Source: an uncultured Oscillospiraceae bacterium
GTDB lineage: Bacteria > Bacillota > Clostridia > Oscillospirales > Oscillospiraceae
DNA: 50,743 nt
Assembly: GCA_947631845.1 (NCBI GenBank)
Contig: CANRMY010000010.1
Span: 1 to 50,743, forward strand
Reading direction: 5' to 3'
The notes beneath the pieces were generated by a model that saw nothing but the letters and a program-made list of their open reading frames with translations, had not been told where the DNA came from and did no database searches. The translations under genes were made by a program, and so were the position numbers. How positions within the stretch are numbered: position 1 is the stretch's first letter; every line of letters begins with the position of its first letter. Shown one piece after another: positions 42,290 to 50,635 of this stretch.

Positions 42290-43279
42290 ATGGCAGAACA
42301 AGATCCCAAGGTCAGGAGAATTGGCGTCCTCACCTCCGGCGGCGACGCGCCTGGCATGAACTCCGCCATCCGCGCCGTTGTCCGCACCGCCCACAGCCTG
42401 GGCATCGAGTGCATCGGCGTCCGGCGCGGCTATCACGGCCTGATCACAGGCGATATGGAGCCGCTGACCCCCCAGGACGTCTCCGGCATCACCAGCCTTG
42501 GCGGCACCATGCTGTACACCGCCAGGAGCGCCGAATTCCGCACCCCGGAGGGGGTGCAGAGGGCCGCGGACATCTGCCGGTTCCGGGGCATCGACGGCCT
42601 TGTGTGCGTGGGCGGCGACGGCACCTTCCGGGGCGCGCTGGAGCTGTCCAAATACGGCATCAGCGTGTGCGGCATCCCCGCCACCATCGACAACGACATC
42701 GCCTGCACCAGCTACACCATCGGCTTCGACACCGCCTGCAACACCGCCATCGAGTGCATCGACAAGCTCAACGACACCATGAAGTCCCATGAGCGCTGTT
42801 CCGTGGTGGAGGTCATGGGCAACCGCGCCGGGTACCTGGCCCTCTATGTGGGCCTGGCCGTGGGTGCCTCCGCCGTCCTGGTGCCGGAGAAGCCCATCGA
42901 CTATAAGCGCGACGTGATCCGGCCCATCCGCGAGGGCCAGCTCCACGGCCGCACCAATTACGCCGTGATCGTGGCCGAGGGCGCCGCCCACGCCACCGAG
43001 GTGGCCAAGATCGTGGCGGAGGAGACGGGCATGGACACCCGCGCCACCATCATCGGCCACGTCCAGCGCGGCGGCCGTCCCACCGTCCGCGACCGGGTCC
43101 TGGCGGCGGATTTCGGCTACAACGCCGTGAAGGTGCTGGCCGAGGGCATGACCAACAAGGTCATCTGCTACGACGGGCAGAAGATGTTCCCCATGGACAT
43201 CGTGGAGGCCCTGAAGATGAAGAAGGATCTGGGCGAGCACAACTACAGCATGATGGAGACGCTGCGCTCCGGCATGTGA
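42290..43279 (+). CDS. pfkA: ATP-dependent 6-phosphofructokinase
   Basis: A glycolytic enzyme converting fructose 6-phosphate to the 1,6-bisphosphate. The 329-residue length and motifs fit bacterial PfkA: LTSGGDAPGMN, the ATP-type GGDGT (108-112), the catalytic PATIDNDI (Asp134, Asp136), HERCSVVEVMG and HVQRGGRPTVRDR. The segment MGNRAG has an insertion-like change relative to the usual MGRxAG, which may alter substrate contacts. The ATG at 42290 is chosen because GGAGG then stands seven bases upstream; the ATG at 42284 is too close. Confidence 0.93.
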   Translation: MAEQDPKVRRIGVLTSGGDAPGMNSAIRAVVRTAHSLGIECIGVRRGYHGLITGDMEPLTPQDVSGITSLGGTMLYTARSAEFRTPEGVQRAADICRFRGIDGLVCVGGDGTFRGALELSKYGISVCGIPATIDNDIACTSYTIGFDTACNTAIECIDKLNDTMKSHERCSVVEVMGNRAGYLALYVGLAVGASAVLVPEKPIDYKRDVIRPIREGQLHGRTNYAVIVAEGAAHATEVAKIVAEETGMDTRATIIGHVQRGGRPTVRDRVLAADFGYNAVKVLAEGMTNKVICYDGQKMFPMDIVEALKMKKDLGEHNYSMMETLRSGM

Positions 43280-43323
43280 TATGTGAGGGTTTTACAAAAA
43301 TTCAAAAAAACGCAAAAAAATTC

Positions 43324-43352
43324 TTGCATTTTTCAAAGCATTGTGTTATTAT
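43324..43352 (+). promoter_or_regulatory. promoter of rplS
   Basis: TTGCAT (43324-43329) and TATTAT (43347-43352) with a 17-base spacer, in an AT-rich patch after pfkA. Confidence 0.7.
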
Positions 43353-43464
43353 ATCAAGGCCTTTGCGGGTATGCTCCTTTTGGGAGGATAAATCCCGCGT
43401 ATCGGGGCGGTCCTATGCCGTGTGACGCGGTACGAACGCCTATCAAGAGGGGAGGAAAAACACA
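43353..43464 (+). promoter_or_regulatory. rplS 5' leader, candidate L19 autoregulatory element
   Basis: About 105 transcribed bases precede rplS. GCGGG and CCCGC enclose an inner hairpin CTCC-TTTT-GGAG, followed by GTGTGACGCGGTACGAACGCC and the GGGGAGG ribosome site. Firmicute rplS genes often have an L19-binding leader; the match here is by position and shape only. Confidence 0.45.
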
Positions 43465-43806
43465 ATGAATTTAGTCGAGACACTGAATCAGCAGTACATG
43501 AAGCCTGAACTTCCCGAGATGAACGTGGGCGACACCGTCCGTGTCACCGTCCGTGTCAAGGAGGGCAACCGCGAGCGCACCCAGGCTTTTGAGGGTACGA
43601 TCATCGCCAAGAAGCACGGCGGCATCAACGAGACCATCACCGTCCGCCGTATCTCCTACAACGTGGGCTGTGAGAAGGTCTTCCCGGTCCATTCTCCCAG
43701 CATCGTCTCCGTAGAGACTGTCCGGCGCGGCAAGGTCCGCAGGGCAAAGCTCTACTACCTGAGAGACCGCGTGGGCAAGAATGCCAAGGTCAAGGAGAGA
43801 ATCTAA
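43465..43806 (+). CDS. rplS: 50S ribosomal protein L19 (bL19)
   Basis: The 113-residue protein has the family pattern [18 protein letters not shown] near residue 18, then [35 protein letters not shown] and [17 protein letters not shown]. It lies at the subunit interface. It follows its own promoter and leader and ends at a strong terminator. Its usual partner trmD is absent; lepB, ylqF and rnhB follow as in B. subtilis and relatives. Confidence 0.97.
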   Translation: MNLVETLNQQYMKPELPEMNVGDTVRVTVRVKEGNRERTQAFEGTIIAKKHGGINETITVRRISYNVGCEKVFPVHSPSIVSVETVRRGKVRRAKLYYLRDRVGKNAKVKERI

Positions 43807-43809
43807 GTC

Positions 43810-43840
43810 AAAAAAAGGGGGATACGATCCCCCTTTTTTT
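43810..43840 (+). terminator. terminator of rplS
   Basis: Seven A plus GGGGGAT pairs perfectly with ATCCCCC plus seven T, loop ACG. It is a symmetric, strong intrinsic terminator three bases after the stop. Confidence 0.95.
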
Positions 43841-43895
43841 GGTATTCTATCCGGTTTTCTCCGCCGGGAAAATCCGTGAGAAAGGTTGTGAGACT

Positions 43896-44504
43896 GTGGC
43901 GGAGGACAAGAGAGTCAAACCGGCGGCACCGGCGAAAAAGCAAAAGCCCGCGGACGAGGCGAAAATGGAGCTCTACGACTGGCTGCAGTGCATCGTCAGC
44001 GCCATCGTCGTGGGCATCCTCCTTTTCATGTTCGGCCTGCGCGTGGTCAACGTCAAGGGCCACTCCATGGAGCCCACGCTCCTGGACACCGATATGATCG
44101 TGACCTCGAACCTTTTCTATACGCCCAAAAACGGCGACGTGGTGGTTTTGCAGACCGATTCCTACGGCCCCGACCCGCTGGTGAAGCGCGTCATCGCCAC
44201 CGGCGGCCAGACCGTGGATATCGACTTTGAGGCCGGCATCGTCTATGTGGACGGCGTGGCCCTGGACGAGCCGTATATCGCCGAGCCCACCGCCGTGCGG
44301 GAGGACTTCGAGGGCCCCGTGGAGGTGCCGGAGGGGTGCCTTTTCCTCATGGGCGACAACCGCAACCGCTCCACCGACAGCCGCACCAGCTCCATCGGCA
44401 TGGTGGACACCCGGTGCGTCATCGGGAAGGTGCTTTGCGTGATCTATCCCGCCGCCTCCCCCTACGAGGGACGGGATCTGGGCCGGATCGGGAGTATCTA
44501 CTGA
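43896..44504 (+). CDS. lepB: signal peptidase I
   Basis: A membrane serine/lysine protease that removes signal peptides from exported proteins. The 202 residues comprise a Lys/Ala-rich cytoplasmic tail, one membrane helix (about 29-50), the catalytic serine in GHSMEPTL (Ser57), the general-base lysine in PLVKRVIA (Lys97) and GDNRNRSTDSR near the C-terminus. The GTG at 43896 is chosen because AAAGG lies about ten bases upstream; longer frames extend back into the rplS terminator. The stop overlaps the ylqF start. Confidence 0.92.
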   Translation: MAEDKRVKPAAPAKKQKPADEAKMELYDWLQCIVSAIVVGILLFMFGLRVVNVKGHSMEPTLLDTDMIVTSNLFYTPKNGDVVVLQTDSYGPDPLVKRVIATGGQTVDIDFEAGIVYVDGVALDEPYIAEPTAVREDFEGPVEVPEGCLFLMGDNRNRSTDSRTSSIGMVDTRCVIGKVLCVIYPAASPYEGRDLGRIGSIY

Positions 44505-45391
44505 TGGAGACGGAGATGAACATCCAGTGGTTCCCCGGCCATATGGCCAAGGCCCGCAGGATGGTGACGGACAATTTAAAGCTGGTGGACGCCGTCTGCG
44601 AGGTGGTGGACGCCCGCGTGCCCCGCTCCTCCCGCAACCCGGAGATCGACCGGCTCTGTGCCGGGAAGCCCCGGCTCATTATCCTGAACCGGGTGGATCA
44701 GGCCGACCCCGAAAAGACAAGGCTGTGGCGCGCTTATTTCCGCGCCCAGGGCTCCGGCGCGCTGGAGACGGACTGCAAGTCCGGCCGGGGCGTGGCCGCC
44801 TTCACCGGGGCCGTGCGGGAGCTGTTGAAGGACAAGCTGGCGGCCTGGGCCGCCAGGGGACAGGCGGGGAAGCCTCTGCGCGTCATGGTGCTGGGCATCC
44901 CCAATGTGGGCAAAAGCTCCTTTATCAACCGCGTCGCCAAACGGAAGGCCGCCGAGGCCTCCGACCGGCCCGGCGTCACCCGGGGCAAGCAGTGGATCGC
45001 CGCCGGGAACGGCGTGGAGTTGCTGGACACCCCGGGCCTTCTCTGGCCCCGCTTTGAGGATAAGCTGACCGGGGAGAACCTGGCCTTTACCGGCGCTGTC
45101 CGGGACGATATCCTGGACACGGAGACCCTGGGCGCGCGCCTGTGCGAGCGGCTGCGGGACCTCTATCCCCAGGCGCTGACCGGCCGCTTCGGCATCGAGC
45201 CGCCGGAGGGAAGGACCGGCTTTGAGCTGCTGGAGGCCTGCGCCCGCCGGCGCGGCTTCCTCCTGTCCGGCGGAGAGCTGGACACGGAGCGCATGGCCAA
45301 GGTGCTCTTGGACGAATTTCGCGGCGGCAAGCTGGGCCGCCTGACCCTGGACGGGACCCCGGAGGTGTACGATGGATCTTTGGGAACATGA
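44504..45391 (+). CDS. ylqF: ribosome biogenesis GTPase YlqF (RbgA)
   Basis: A circularly permuted GTPase needed for late 50S assembly. The G motifs run G4 (LNRVD, 61-65), G5-like SGRG (93), G1 (GIPNVGKSS, 131-139) and G3 (DTPG, 175-178), after the family start NIQWFPGHMAKARR. The 295-residue length is normal and a C-terminal RNA-binding helix bundle follows. The ATG at 44504 overlaps the lepB stop (TGATG); an ATG at 44516 is also possible. The end overlaps rnhB by 20 bases. Confidence 0.94.
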   Translation: METEMNIQWFPGHMAKARRMVTDNLKLVDAVCEVVDARVPRSSRNPEIDRLCAGKPRLIILNRVDQADPEKTRLWRAYFRAQGSGALETDCKSGRGVAAFTGAVRELLKDKLAAWAARGQAGKPLRVMVLGIPNVGKSSFINRVAKRKAAEASDRPGVTRGKQWIAAGNGVELLDTPGLLWPRFEDKLTGENLAFTGAVRDDILDTETLGARLCERLRDLYPQALTGRFGIEPPEGRTGFELLEACARRRGFLLSGGELDTERMAKVLLDEFRGGKLGRLTLDGTPEVYDGSLGT

Positions 45392-45968
45392 ACGGGCGCT
45401 CTACGAGCGCGGCTATACCGTCCTGGCCGGGGTGGACGAGGCCGGGCGCGGCCCCCTGGCCGGGCCCGTGTGCGCCGCCGCCGTGATCCTGCCCCGGGAG
45501 CTTCAAATAGACGGTCTCAACGACTCCAAGAAGCTCTCGGAGAAAAAGCGGGAGGCGCTTTTTGACATCATCCGTGAGAAGGCCCTGGCGTACAGCGTGG
45601 CCTTCGCCTCCCACCGGGAGATCGACGAGCTGAACATTTTAAACGCCACCTATCTTGCCATGAACCGGGCCGTCGCCGGCCTTTCGCTGACGCCCGATAT
45701 GACTGTCATCGACGGCAACCGGGCCAAGGGGATCGAGTTTCCCAACATCACCCTGGTGGGCGGGGACGGCAAGAGCGCCAACGTGGCCGCCGCGTCCGTT
45801 TTAGCCAAGGTCACCCGTGACCGGCTCATGTGCGAGCTGGCGGAGAAGTACCCCGGCTACGGCTTTGAAAAGCACAAGGGCTACCCGACGCGGGCGCACT
45901 ACGAGGCCCTGCGTAGGCTGGGGCCCTCGGAGATCCACCGGGTCACCTTTTTGAGGAAAAAACATTGA
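45372..45968 (+). CDS. rnhB: ribonuclease HII
   Basis: Removes ribonucleotides misinserted in DNA and RNA in RNA-DNA hybrids. The 198-residue protein has AGVDEAGRGPLAGPV with the catalytic Asp-Glu pair, LNDSKKLSEKKRE, IDGNRA and VAAASVLAKVTRDR. The ATG lies inside ylqF and the stop overlaps yraN (TTGA), so ylqF-rnhB-yraN are translationally coupled. Confidence 0.95.
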   Translation: MDLWEHERALYERGYTVLAGVDEAGRGPLAGPVCAAAVILPRELQIDGLNDSKKLSEKKREALFDIIREKALAYSVAFASHREIDELNILNATYLAMNRAVAGLSLTPDMTVIDGNRAKGIEFPNITLVGGDGKSANVAAASVLAKVTRDRLMCELAEKYPGYGFEKHKGYPTRAHYEALRRLGPSEIHRVTFLRKKH

Positions 45969-46336
45969 ATACAAAACTGCTGGGCCGCTGGGGCGAGGCC
46001 GCCGCGGCGGACTATCTGCGGAAAAAGGGATATAAGATCGTGGCCTCCGGGTACCGCACCAGGCTGGGGGAGATCGACCTGATCGCCGAGGACCGCAGGA
46101 CCCTGGCCTTTGTGGAGGTCAAAACACGCCGCGGCGACAGCTTTGCCGAGGCGAAGGAAGCCGTCACCTGGCGCAAGCAGGGCCGGATCCTCCAGGCGGC
46201 CAGACAGTATCTGGCCGGTCACGGGACGGACAAGGAGGTACGTCTGGACGTGATCGAGATCTACGCCCCGGAGGGGACCGATACGAAAAAACCCGTCATT
46301 AACCACATTGAAAACGCTTTTACCGAGGATCGGTAA
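45965..46336 (+). CDS. yraN: YraN family endonuclease-like protein (UPF0102)
   Basis: The 123-residue protein has a PD-(D/E)xK nuclease-like core: the start LGRWGEAAAADYLRKKGYKI, GEIDLIAEDRRTLAFVEVKTR with the Asp, Glu and Lys expected for metal catalysis, and a C-terminal RLDVIEIY. The function is not established; the gene is often beside rnhB. It starts with TTG overlapping the rnhB stop. A dense run of hairpins follows it. Confidence 0.88.
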   Translation: MNTKLLGRWGEAAAADYLRKKGYKIVASGYRTRLGEIDLIAEDRRTLAFVEVKTRRGDSFAEAKEAVTWRKQGRILQAARQYLAGHGTDKEVRLDVIEIYAPEGTDTKKPVINHIENAFTEDR

Positions 46337-46354
46337 GGCTGGAGGAACCGAGAC

Positions 46355-46439
46355 TGTCGGAAAAAGCCCTGACAGGCTTTTTCCGACAAGGGGAACGTGC
46401 GGGAAAAATTTCTGAATTTTGCGAAATTCAGAAATTTCC
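46355..46439 (+). other. two perfect hairpins after yraN
   Basis: Hairpin 1: TGTCGGAAAAAGCC (46355-46368) with GGCTTTTTCCGACA (46375-46388), 14 bp. Hairpin 2: AATTTCTGAATTT (46407-46419) with AAATTCAGAAATT (46424-46436), 13 bp, extended by GGGA/TCCC. Neither is followed by a T-run. Confidence 0.7.
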
Positions 46440-46498
46440 CCCTTTTGTCACGCTGTGCGCACGCAGAGCGCACGCTTGCGTGACAAAAGGGATTTTTT
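46440..46498 (+). terminator. long two-part hairpin with T-run, terminator of the rplS-yraN region
   Basis: CCCTTTTGTCACGC (46440-46453) pairs with GCGTGACAAAAGGG (46478-46491), 14 bp, and the loop holds a second stem GTGCGC/GCGCAC. ATTTTTT follows. A further hairpin TTTTTTCCG/CGGAAAAAA (46493-46522) overlaps the T-run. The remaining bases to thrC include TTGACA at 46541, but no matching -10. Confidence 0.7.
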
Positions 46499-46568
46499 CC
46501 GACGCGCATGTCGCCGGAAAAAAGTTCTAATTTGAGTTTTTTGACAAGCTGTGGAGGAACTATCAATT

Positions 46569-48056
46569 ATGCGCTATATCAGCACACGCGACAATAAAAC
46601 ATCCGTCTCCCCGGCTCGGGCCATCGAGCAGGGCCTCAGCGCGGAGGGGGGACTTTTTGTGCCCGCCTCCGTCCCGCGGCTCCCCGACGGGGCCCTGGAG
46701 GAGCTCTGCGCCATGAATTACCGCCAGAGAGCCGTCTACGTCATGAAGCTCTTTCTGGAGGATTACCAGGTGGCGGAGCTGACGGACTTTGTGACCCGCG
46801 CCTACGGCCCCGGCGGCTTCGACACGCCCTGGGTGGCGCCGGTCCGGAGACTTGACAAAAACACCTGTTTTCTGGAGCTTTGGCACGGCCCCACCTGCGC
46901 CTTCAAGGATATGGCTTTGCAGATGCTGCCGTACCTGCTCACCGCCGCCGTCCGCAAAAACGGCGAGGAGCGCCGGGTCTGCATCCTGGTGGCCACCTCC
47001 GGCGACACCGGCAAGGCGGCCCTGGAGGGCTTCGCCGACGTGGAGGGGACGAAGATCTGCGTCTTTTACCCCCGGGACGGCGTGTCCGACATCCAGAAGC
47101 TCCAGATGACCAGCCAATCCGGCGGCAACGTCCTGGTCTGCGCCGTCAACGGCAATTTTGACGACGCCCAGACCACGGTGAAGGAGATCTTTTCCGACCC
47201 GGCCCTGCGGGAGGAGCTGTCGGAGGCCGGCTGGATGCTCTCCTCGGCCAACTCCATCAACTGGGGCCGGCTCCTGCCCCAGATCGTCTATTATATCTCC
47301 GCCTACTGCGACCTGGTGAACGGGCAGGAGATTGCCCTGGGCGATCCCGTCAATTTCTGTGTCCCCACCGGCAACTTCGGGGATATCCTGGCCGGCTTCT
47401 ACGCCAAATGTATGGGCCTGCCGGTGGGCAAGCTCATCTGCGCCTCCAACCGCAACGACGTGCTCACCGACTTCTTCAAAACCGGCGTCTACGATAGAAG
47501 GCGGGACTTCCACACCACCATTTCCCCCTCCATGGACATTCTGGTGTCCAGCAACCTGGAGCGGCTTCTGTATCACCTGTCCGGCGGGAACGACCGGGAG
47601 ACGGCGGGATATATGGAGGCGCTGAAAACAGCGGGGAAGTACGCCGTCTCCAAAAAGATCAGGTCCGCCATGGACGCGCTCTTTGCCGCCGGGACCTGCT
47701 CGGATGAGGAGACGAAGGACGCCATCCGCGGGGTCTTTACGGAGCACAAGTACCTGATGGACACCCACACCGCCGTGGCCTACGGGGTGCTGGAGAAGTA
47801 CCGGCGGGAGACGGGGGACGATACCTCCACGGTGATCGTTTCCACCGCCAGCCCCTTCAAATTCTGCGCCGCCGTGCTGGAGGCCCTGAATGAGACGCCT
47901 GAGGGCGCCGGGCCGGAGCTCATCGGCCAGCTGGAGACCGTAACCGGCGTCCGCGCCCCGGAGCCGCTGAAGGCCCTGGCCGGCAAAACCGCCCGGTTCA
48001 CCGACAGCTTTGACAAGGCGGAGCTGCCCGATGTGGTCCGCCGGTTCCTGAAATAA
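46569..48056 (+). CDS. thrC: threonine synthase
   Basis: A PLP enzyme converting O-phosphohomoserine to threonine. The 495-residue protein is of the longer (ThrC1/yeast-like) class. It has the N-terminal YISTRDN and SAEGGLFVP, the PLP lysine in PTCAFKDMALQ (Lys113), ATSGDTGKAALEGF, and the phosphate loop in PTGNFGDILAGFYA. The ATG at 46569 has GGAGG 11 bases upstream; a GTG at 46551 is in frame but overlaps that ribosome site. It is a single gene after a strong terminator region. Confidence 0.95.
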   Translation: MRYISTRDNKTSVSPARAIEQGLSAEGGLFVPASVPRLPDGALEELCAMNYRQRAVYVMKLFLEDYQVAELTDFVTRAYGPGGFDTPWVAPVRRLDKNTCFLELWHGPTCAFKDMALQMLPYLLTAAVRKNGEERRVCILVATSGDTGKAALEGFADVEGTKICVFYPRDGVSDIQKLQMTSQSGGNVLVCAVNGNFDDAQTTVKEIFSDPALREELSEAGWMLSSANSINWGRLLPQIVYYISAYCDLVNGQEIALGDPVNFCVPTGNFGDILAGFYAKCMGLPVGKLICASNRNDVLTDFFKTGVYDRRRDFHTTISPSMDILVSSNLERLLYHLSGGNDRETAGYMEALKTAGKYAVSKKIRSAMDALFAAGTCSDEETKDAIRGVFTEHKYLMDTHTAVAYGVLEKYRRETGDDTSTVIVSTASPFKFCAAVLEALNETPEGAGPELIGQLETVTGVRAPEPLKALAGKTARFTDSFDKAELPDVVRRFLK

Positions 48057-48063
48057 CCTATGT

Positions 48064-48081
48064 ACCCGGCGGGATGCCGGG
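48064..48081. terminator. short hairpin between convergent thrC and DUF1540 genes
   Basis: CCCGGC (48065-48070) and GCCGGG (48076-48081) pair over 6 bp. There is no clear T-run on either strand, so termination is uncertain. Confidence 0.3.
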
Positions 48082-48093
48082 GTTGCGCCAAGC

Positions 48094-48276
48094 TTACAGG
48101 GAGGCTTTCGCCTCGAAGGTGCCGCAGAAGGTCTCGGCCTTGCGGATGGCGGAGTGGTTTTCCACAACGATGGCGTCCGCGTGGCAGTGGCCGTCGGTGC
48201 CGTGATACTTGCAGTTGATCACGTCGCAGCCCACACAGCCCAGCTTGTCGCCGTGGGAATTTATGTTTTCGCTCAT
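48094..48276 (-). CDS. small cysteine-rich DUF1540 protein
   Basis: A 60-residue protein with the DUF1540 pattern GCVGCDVINCKYH, then HCHADAIVVEN and ETFCGTF. The four or five cysteines and histidines suggest zinc binding. Its role is unknown; such proteins are common in spore-forming Firmicutes. AAGGGG lies eight bases before the ATG. It is the only minus-strand gene in the last 12 kb. Confidence 0.85.
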   Translation of the reverse strand: MSENINSHGDKLGCVGCDVINCKYHGTDGHCHADAIVVENHSAIRKAETFCGTFEAKASL

Positions 48277-48349
48277 ATGCTCTGCCCCTTTCTGAAAGTG
48301 TCCCTTTTATTATGCGCGCCGCGGTTGAAACTATGCGTGGGAGGTCATT

Positions 48350-49036
48350 ATGCTCTGGACGATCGGCGATCTGCACCTGTCCTTTGAGACGGACAAGCCC
48401 ATGGATATCTTCGGCCCGGAGTGGGCCGGACATACGGAGAAGCTTCTGGAGGGCTTTTCCGATGTGGGCCCGGAGGACACCGCCGTTCTCTGCGGGGATC
48501 TGACCTGGGGCATGGACATGAAAAGCTGTCTTGCGGATTTCCGGTTCATCGACGCCCTGCCGGGCCGGAAGATCATCCTCAAGGGGAACCACGACTACTG
48601 GTGGAGCACCGCCAGCGCCGCCAAACGGTTTTTCGCGGAAAACGGCATCGGCACCGTGGAGATCCTCCACAACAACTGCTTTTTCTACGGGGACGCGGCC
48701 CTGTGCGGCACCCGGGGGTGGATGTGCCCCAACGAGAACCCCGCGCCCCACGACCGGAAGATCATGCTCCGGGAGATCGGGCGGCTGGAGGCCAGCCTCA
48801 AGGCGGCGGGGGAGCGGGAGCGGAAGCTCGTCTTTCTCCACTACCCGCCCATCTTCGGGAAATTCTACGCCGAGGGCCTCATCGACGTCATGGAGCGGTA
48901 CGGCGTCCGGGAGTGCTATTACGGCCATATCCACGGCGCGGGCCGGCCCCTGGCCTTCGAGGGAGTGGACCGGGGGATCCGCTATAAGCTCGTATCCGCC
49001 GACCATTTGAGGTTCAGGCCAATAAAAATCATGTGA
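48350..49036 (+). CDS. calcineurin-like metallophosphoesterase
   Basis: The 228-residue cytoplasmic protein has all phosphoesterase blocks: GDLHLS (Asp7, His9), CGDLTWG, GNHDYWW, FLHYPP and GHIHGAG. The substrate is unknown. GGAGGT stands before the ATG at 48350. It is encoded alone and is followed by the tig promoter. Confidence 0.9.
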   Translation: MLWTIGDLHLSFETDKPMDIFGPEWAGHTEKLLEGFSDVGPEDTAVLCGDLTWGMDMKSCLADFRFIDALPGRKIILKGNHDYWWSTASAAKRFFAENGIGTVEILHNNCFFYGDAALCGTRGWMCPNENPAPHDRKIMLREIGRLEASLKAAGERERKLVFLHYPPIFGKFYAEGLIDVMERYGVRECYYGHIHGAGRPLAFEGVDRGIRYKLVSADHLRFRPIKIM

Positions 49037-49051
49037 TTTCGCGAAAAATGT

Positions 49052-49079
49052 TTGCAAATCCGCCAATCTCTGCTATAAT
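49052..49079 (+). promoter_or_regulatory. promoter of tig
   Basis: TTGCAA (49052-49057) and TATAAT (49074-49079) with a 16-base spacer. The -10 is extended (TGCTATAAT), as at the deacetylase gene. Confidence 0.8.
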
Positions 49080-49124
49080 GATAAAGTTGCCCGAAAAAGA
49101 GGCATGAAGACAGGAGGAAACCAA

Positions 49125-50540
49125 ATGAACGTCAAGGAATTTGAGAGAAAAGAGAAGAACACAGCCGAGCTCACCGTGCATGTCACGCCCGAGGAGTTTG
49201 AGGCCGCCGTGCAGAAGGCCTACCTCAAGGGCCGCGGCCGGATCCAGATCCCCGGCTTCCGCAAGGGCAAGGCCCCCCGGAAGATGATCGAGGCCATGTA
49301 CGGCCAGGGCGCCTTCTACGAGGACGCCGTGGAGGCGCTGGCGCCCGAGGCTCTGGACGCCGGCATCCGCGAGAAGGAGCTCTCCACCGTGGGCCGCCCC
49401 TCCATCCTGGATTTCAACATCGGCGAGGACAAGTCTCTCTCTGTCAAGTTCCTCGTGTCCCTGTACCCCGAGGTGAAGCTGGAGGGCTACAAGGGAATAG
49501 AGGCGCCCCGTCCCGAGGTGAACGTCACCGACGGGGACGTGGAGCGGGAGCTGGAGTCCGTCCGCCGGCAGAACGCCCGGATCGAGACGGCCGAGCGCCC
49601 CGCCCAGAACGGCGATGTGGTCACCATCGACTTCGAGGGCTTTATGGACGGCAAGCCCTTTGACGGCGGCAAGGGCGAGAACCACGACCTGGAGCTGGGC
49701 TCCGGCCAGTTCATCCCCGGCTTTGAGGAACAGCTGGTGGGGAAGTCCGCCGGCGAGGACACGGACGTGAACGTGACCTTCCCCGAGGCCTACGCCCCCG
49801 AGCTTGCCGGCAAGGACGCCACCTTCAAGGTGCACGTCAGCGAGGTGAAGTCCAAGGAGCTGCCCGCCCTGGACGATGAGTTTGCCAAGGACGTCTCCGA
49901 GTACGACACCCTGGAGGAGTACAAGGCCAGTGTCAAAAACGAGCTTCTGGAGCAGCGGCGCGGCCAGGCCCAGTCGGCCTTTGAGGAGGCCGTCATGAGC
50001 CGCCTTTCCGAGAAGGTGGAGGGCGACATCCCCGAGGCCATGATCGACGACCAGGTGGACCAGATGATGAGCAATTTCCGCTACAATCTGGCCTCCCAGG
50101 GCTGGGACATGGAGCAGTATTTCTCCATGATGGGCATGAACGTGGAGGACTTCCGCAAGGACGCCCGCCCCACCGCCGAGAAGCAGATCCGGTTGGATCT
50201 GGCCTTTGAGTATATCGCCAAGACCGAGGACTTCCCCGTGTCCGACGAGGACGTGGAGGCGGAGTATCAGAGGCTGGCCGACCAGTACAAGATGGGCCTT
50301 GACGAGGTCAAGCGCACCGTCACCGCCGATTCCGTCAAGACCGGCCTGAAGCTGGAGCGCGCCCGCCAGCTGGTGCTGGATACCGCCGCCGAGGAGAAGA
50401 AGACGGCGAAGAAGGCCGCCAAGAAGGCCGCCGGCGAGGAGAGCGGTGAGGAGGCCCCGGCGGAGGAGAAGCCCGCCAAAAAGGCGCCCAGAAAGTCCGC
50501 CAAAAAATCCGAGGAGAAGCCGGAGGAAAAGGCTGAATAA
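49125..50540 (+). CDS. tig: trigger factor, ribosome-associated chaperone/PPIase
   Basis: Binds the ribosome exit and folds nascent chains. The 471 residues contain the N-terminal ribosome-binding domain with FRKGKAPRKMIEAMYG (the signature loop), an FKBP-type prolyl isomerase domain (about 150-245; VTIDFEGFMDGKPFDGG and GSGQFIPGFEEQLVG) and the helical C-terminal arms. A low-complexity Lys/Ala/Glu/Pro tail of about 50 residues is added after the usual end. The ATG at 49125 follows AGGAGG; a frame extension to 49104 lacks a ribosome site. clpP lies 95 bases downstream, the classic tig-clpP-clpX order. Confidence 0.96.
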   Translation: MNVKEFERKEKNTAELTVHVTPEEFEAAVQKAYLKGRGRIQIPGFRKGKAPRKMIEAMYGQGAFYEDAVEALAPEALDAGIREKELSTVGRPSILDFNIGEDKSLSVKFLVSLYPEVKLEGYKGIEAPRPEVNVTDGDVERELESVRRQNARIETAERPAQNGDVVTIDFEGFMDGKPFDGGKGENHDLELGSGQFIPGFEEQLVGKSAGEDTDVNVTFPEAYAPELAGKDATFKVHVSEVKSKELPALDDEFAKDVSEYDTLEEYKASVKNELLEQRRGQAQSAFEEAVMSRLSEKVEGDIPEAMIDDQVDQMMSNFRYNLASQGWDMEQYFSMMGMNVEDFRKDARPTAEKQIRLDLAFEYIAKTEDFPVSDEDVEAEYQRLADQYKMGLDEVKRTVTADSVKTGLKLERARQLVLDTAAEEKKTAKKAAKKAAGEESGEEAPAEEKPAKKAPRKSAKKSEEKPEEKAE

Positions 50541-50578
50541 TCCGGCCCTGTCCTGGCTATCCTTTATCAGTACATTTG

Positions 50579-50601
50579 CCCCTCCGGCTTTCGGCCGGGG
50601 G
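50579..50601 (+). other. hairpin between tig and clpP
   Basis: CCTCCGGC (50581-50588) pairs with GCCGGGGG (50594-50601), including one G:U, about 35 bases before the clpP start. There is no T-run; it may adjust readthrough or mRNA stability. Confidence 0.35.
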
Positions 50602-50635
50602 AGCGGCAGTGATCATCGTGTGAGGAGGTCATTTT

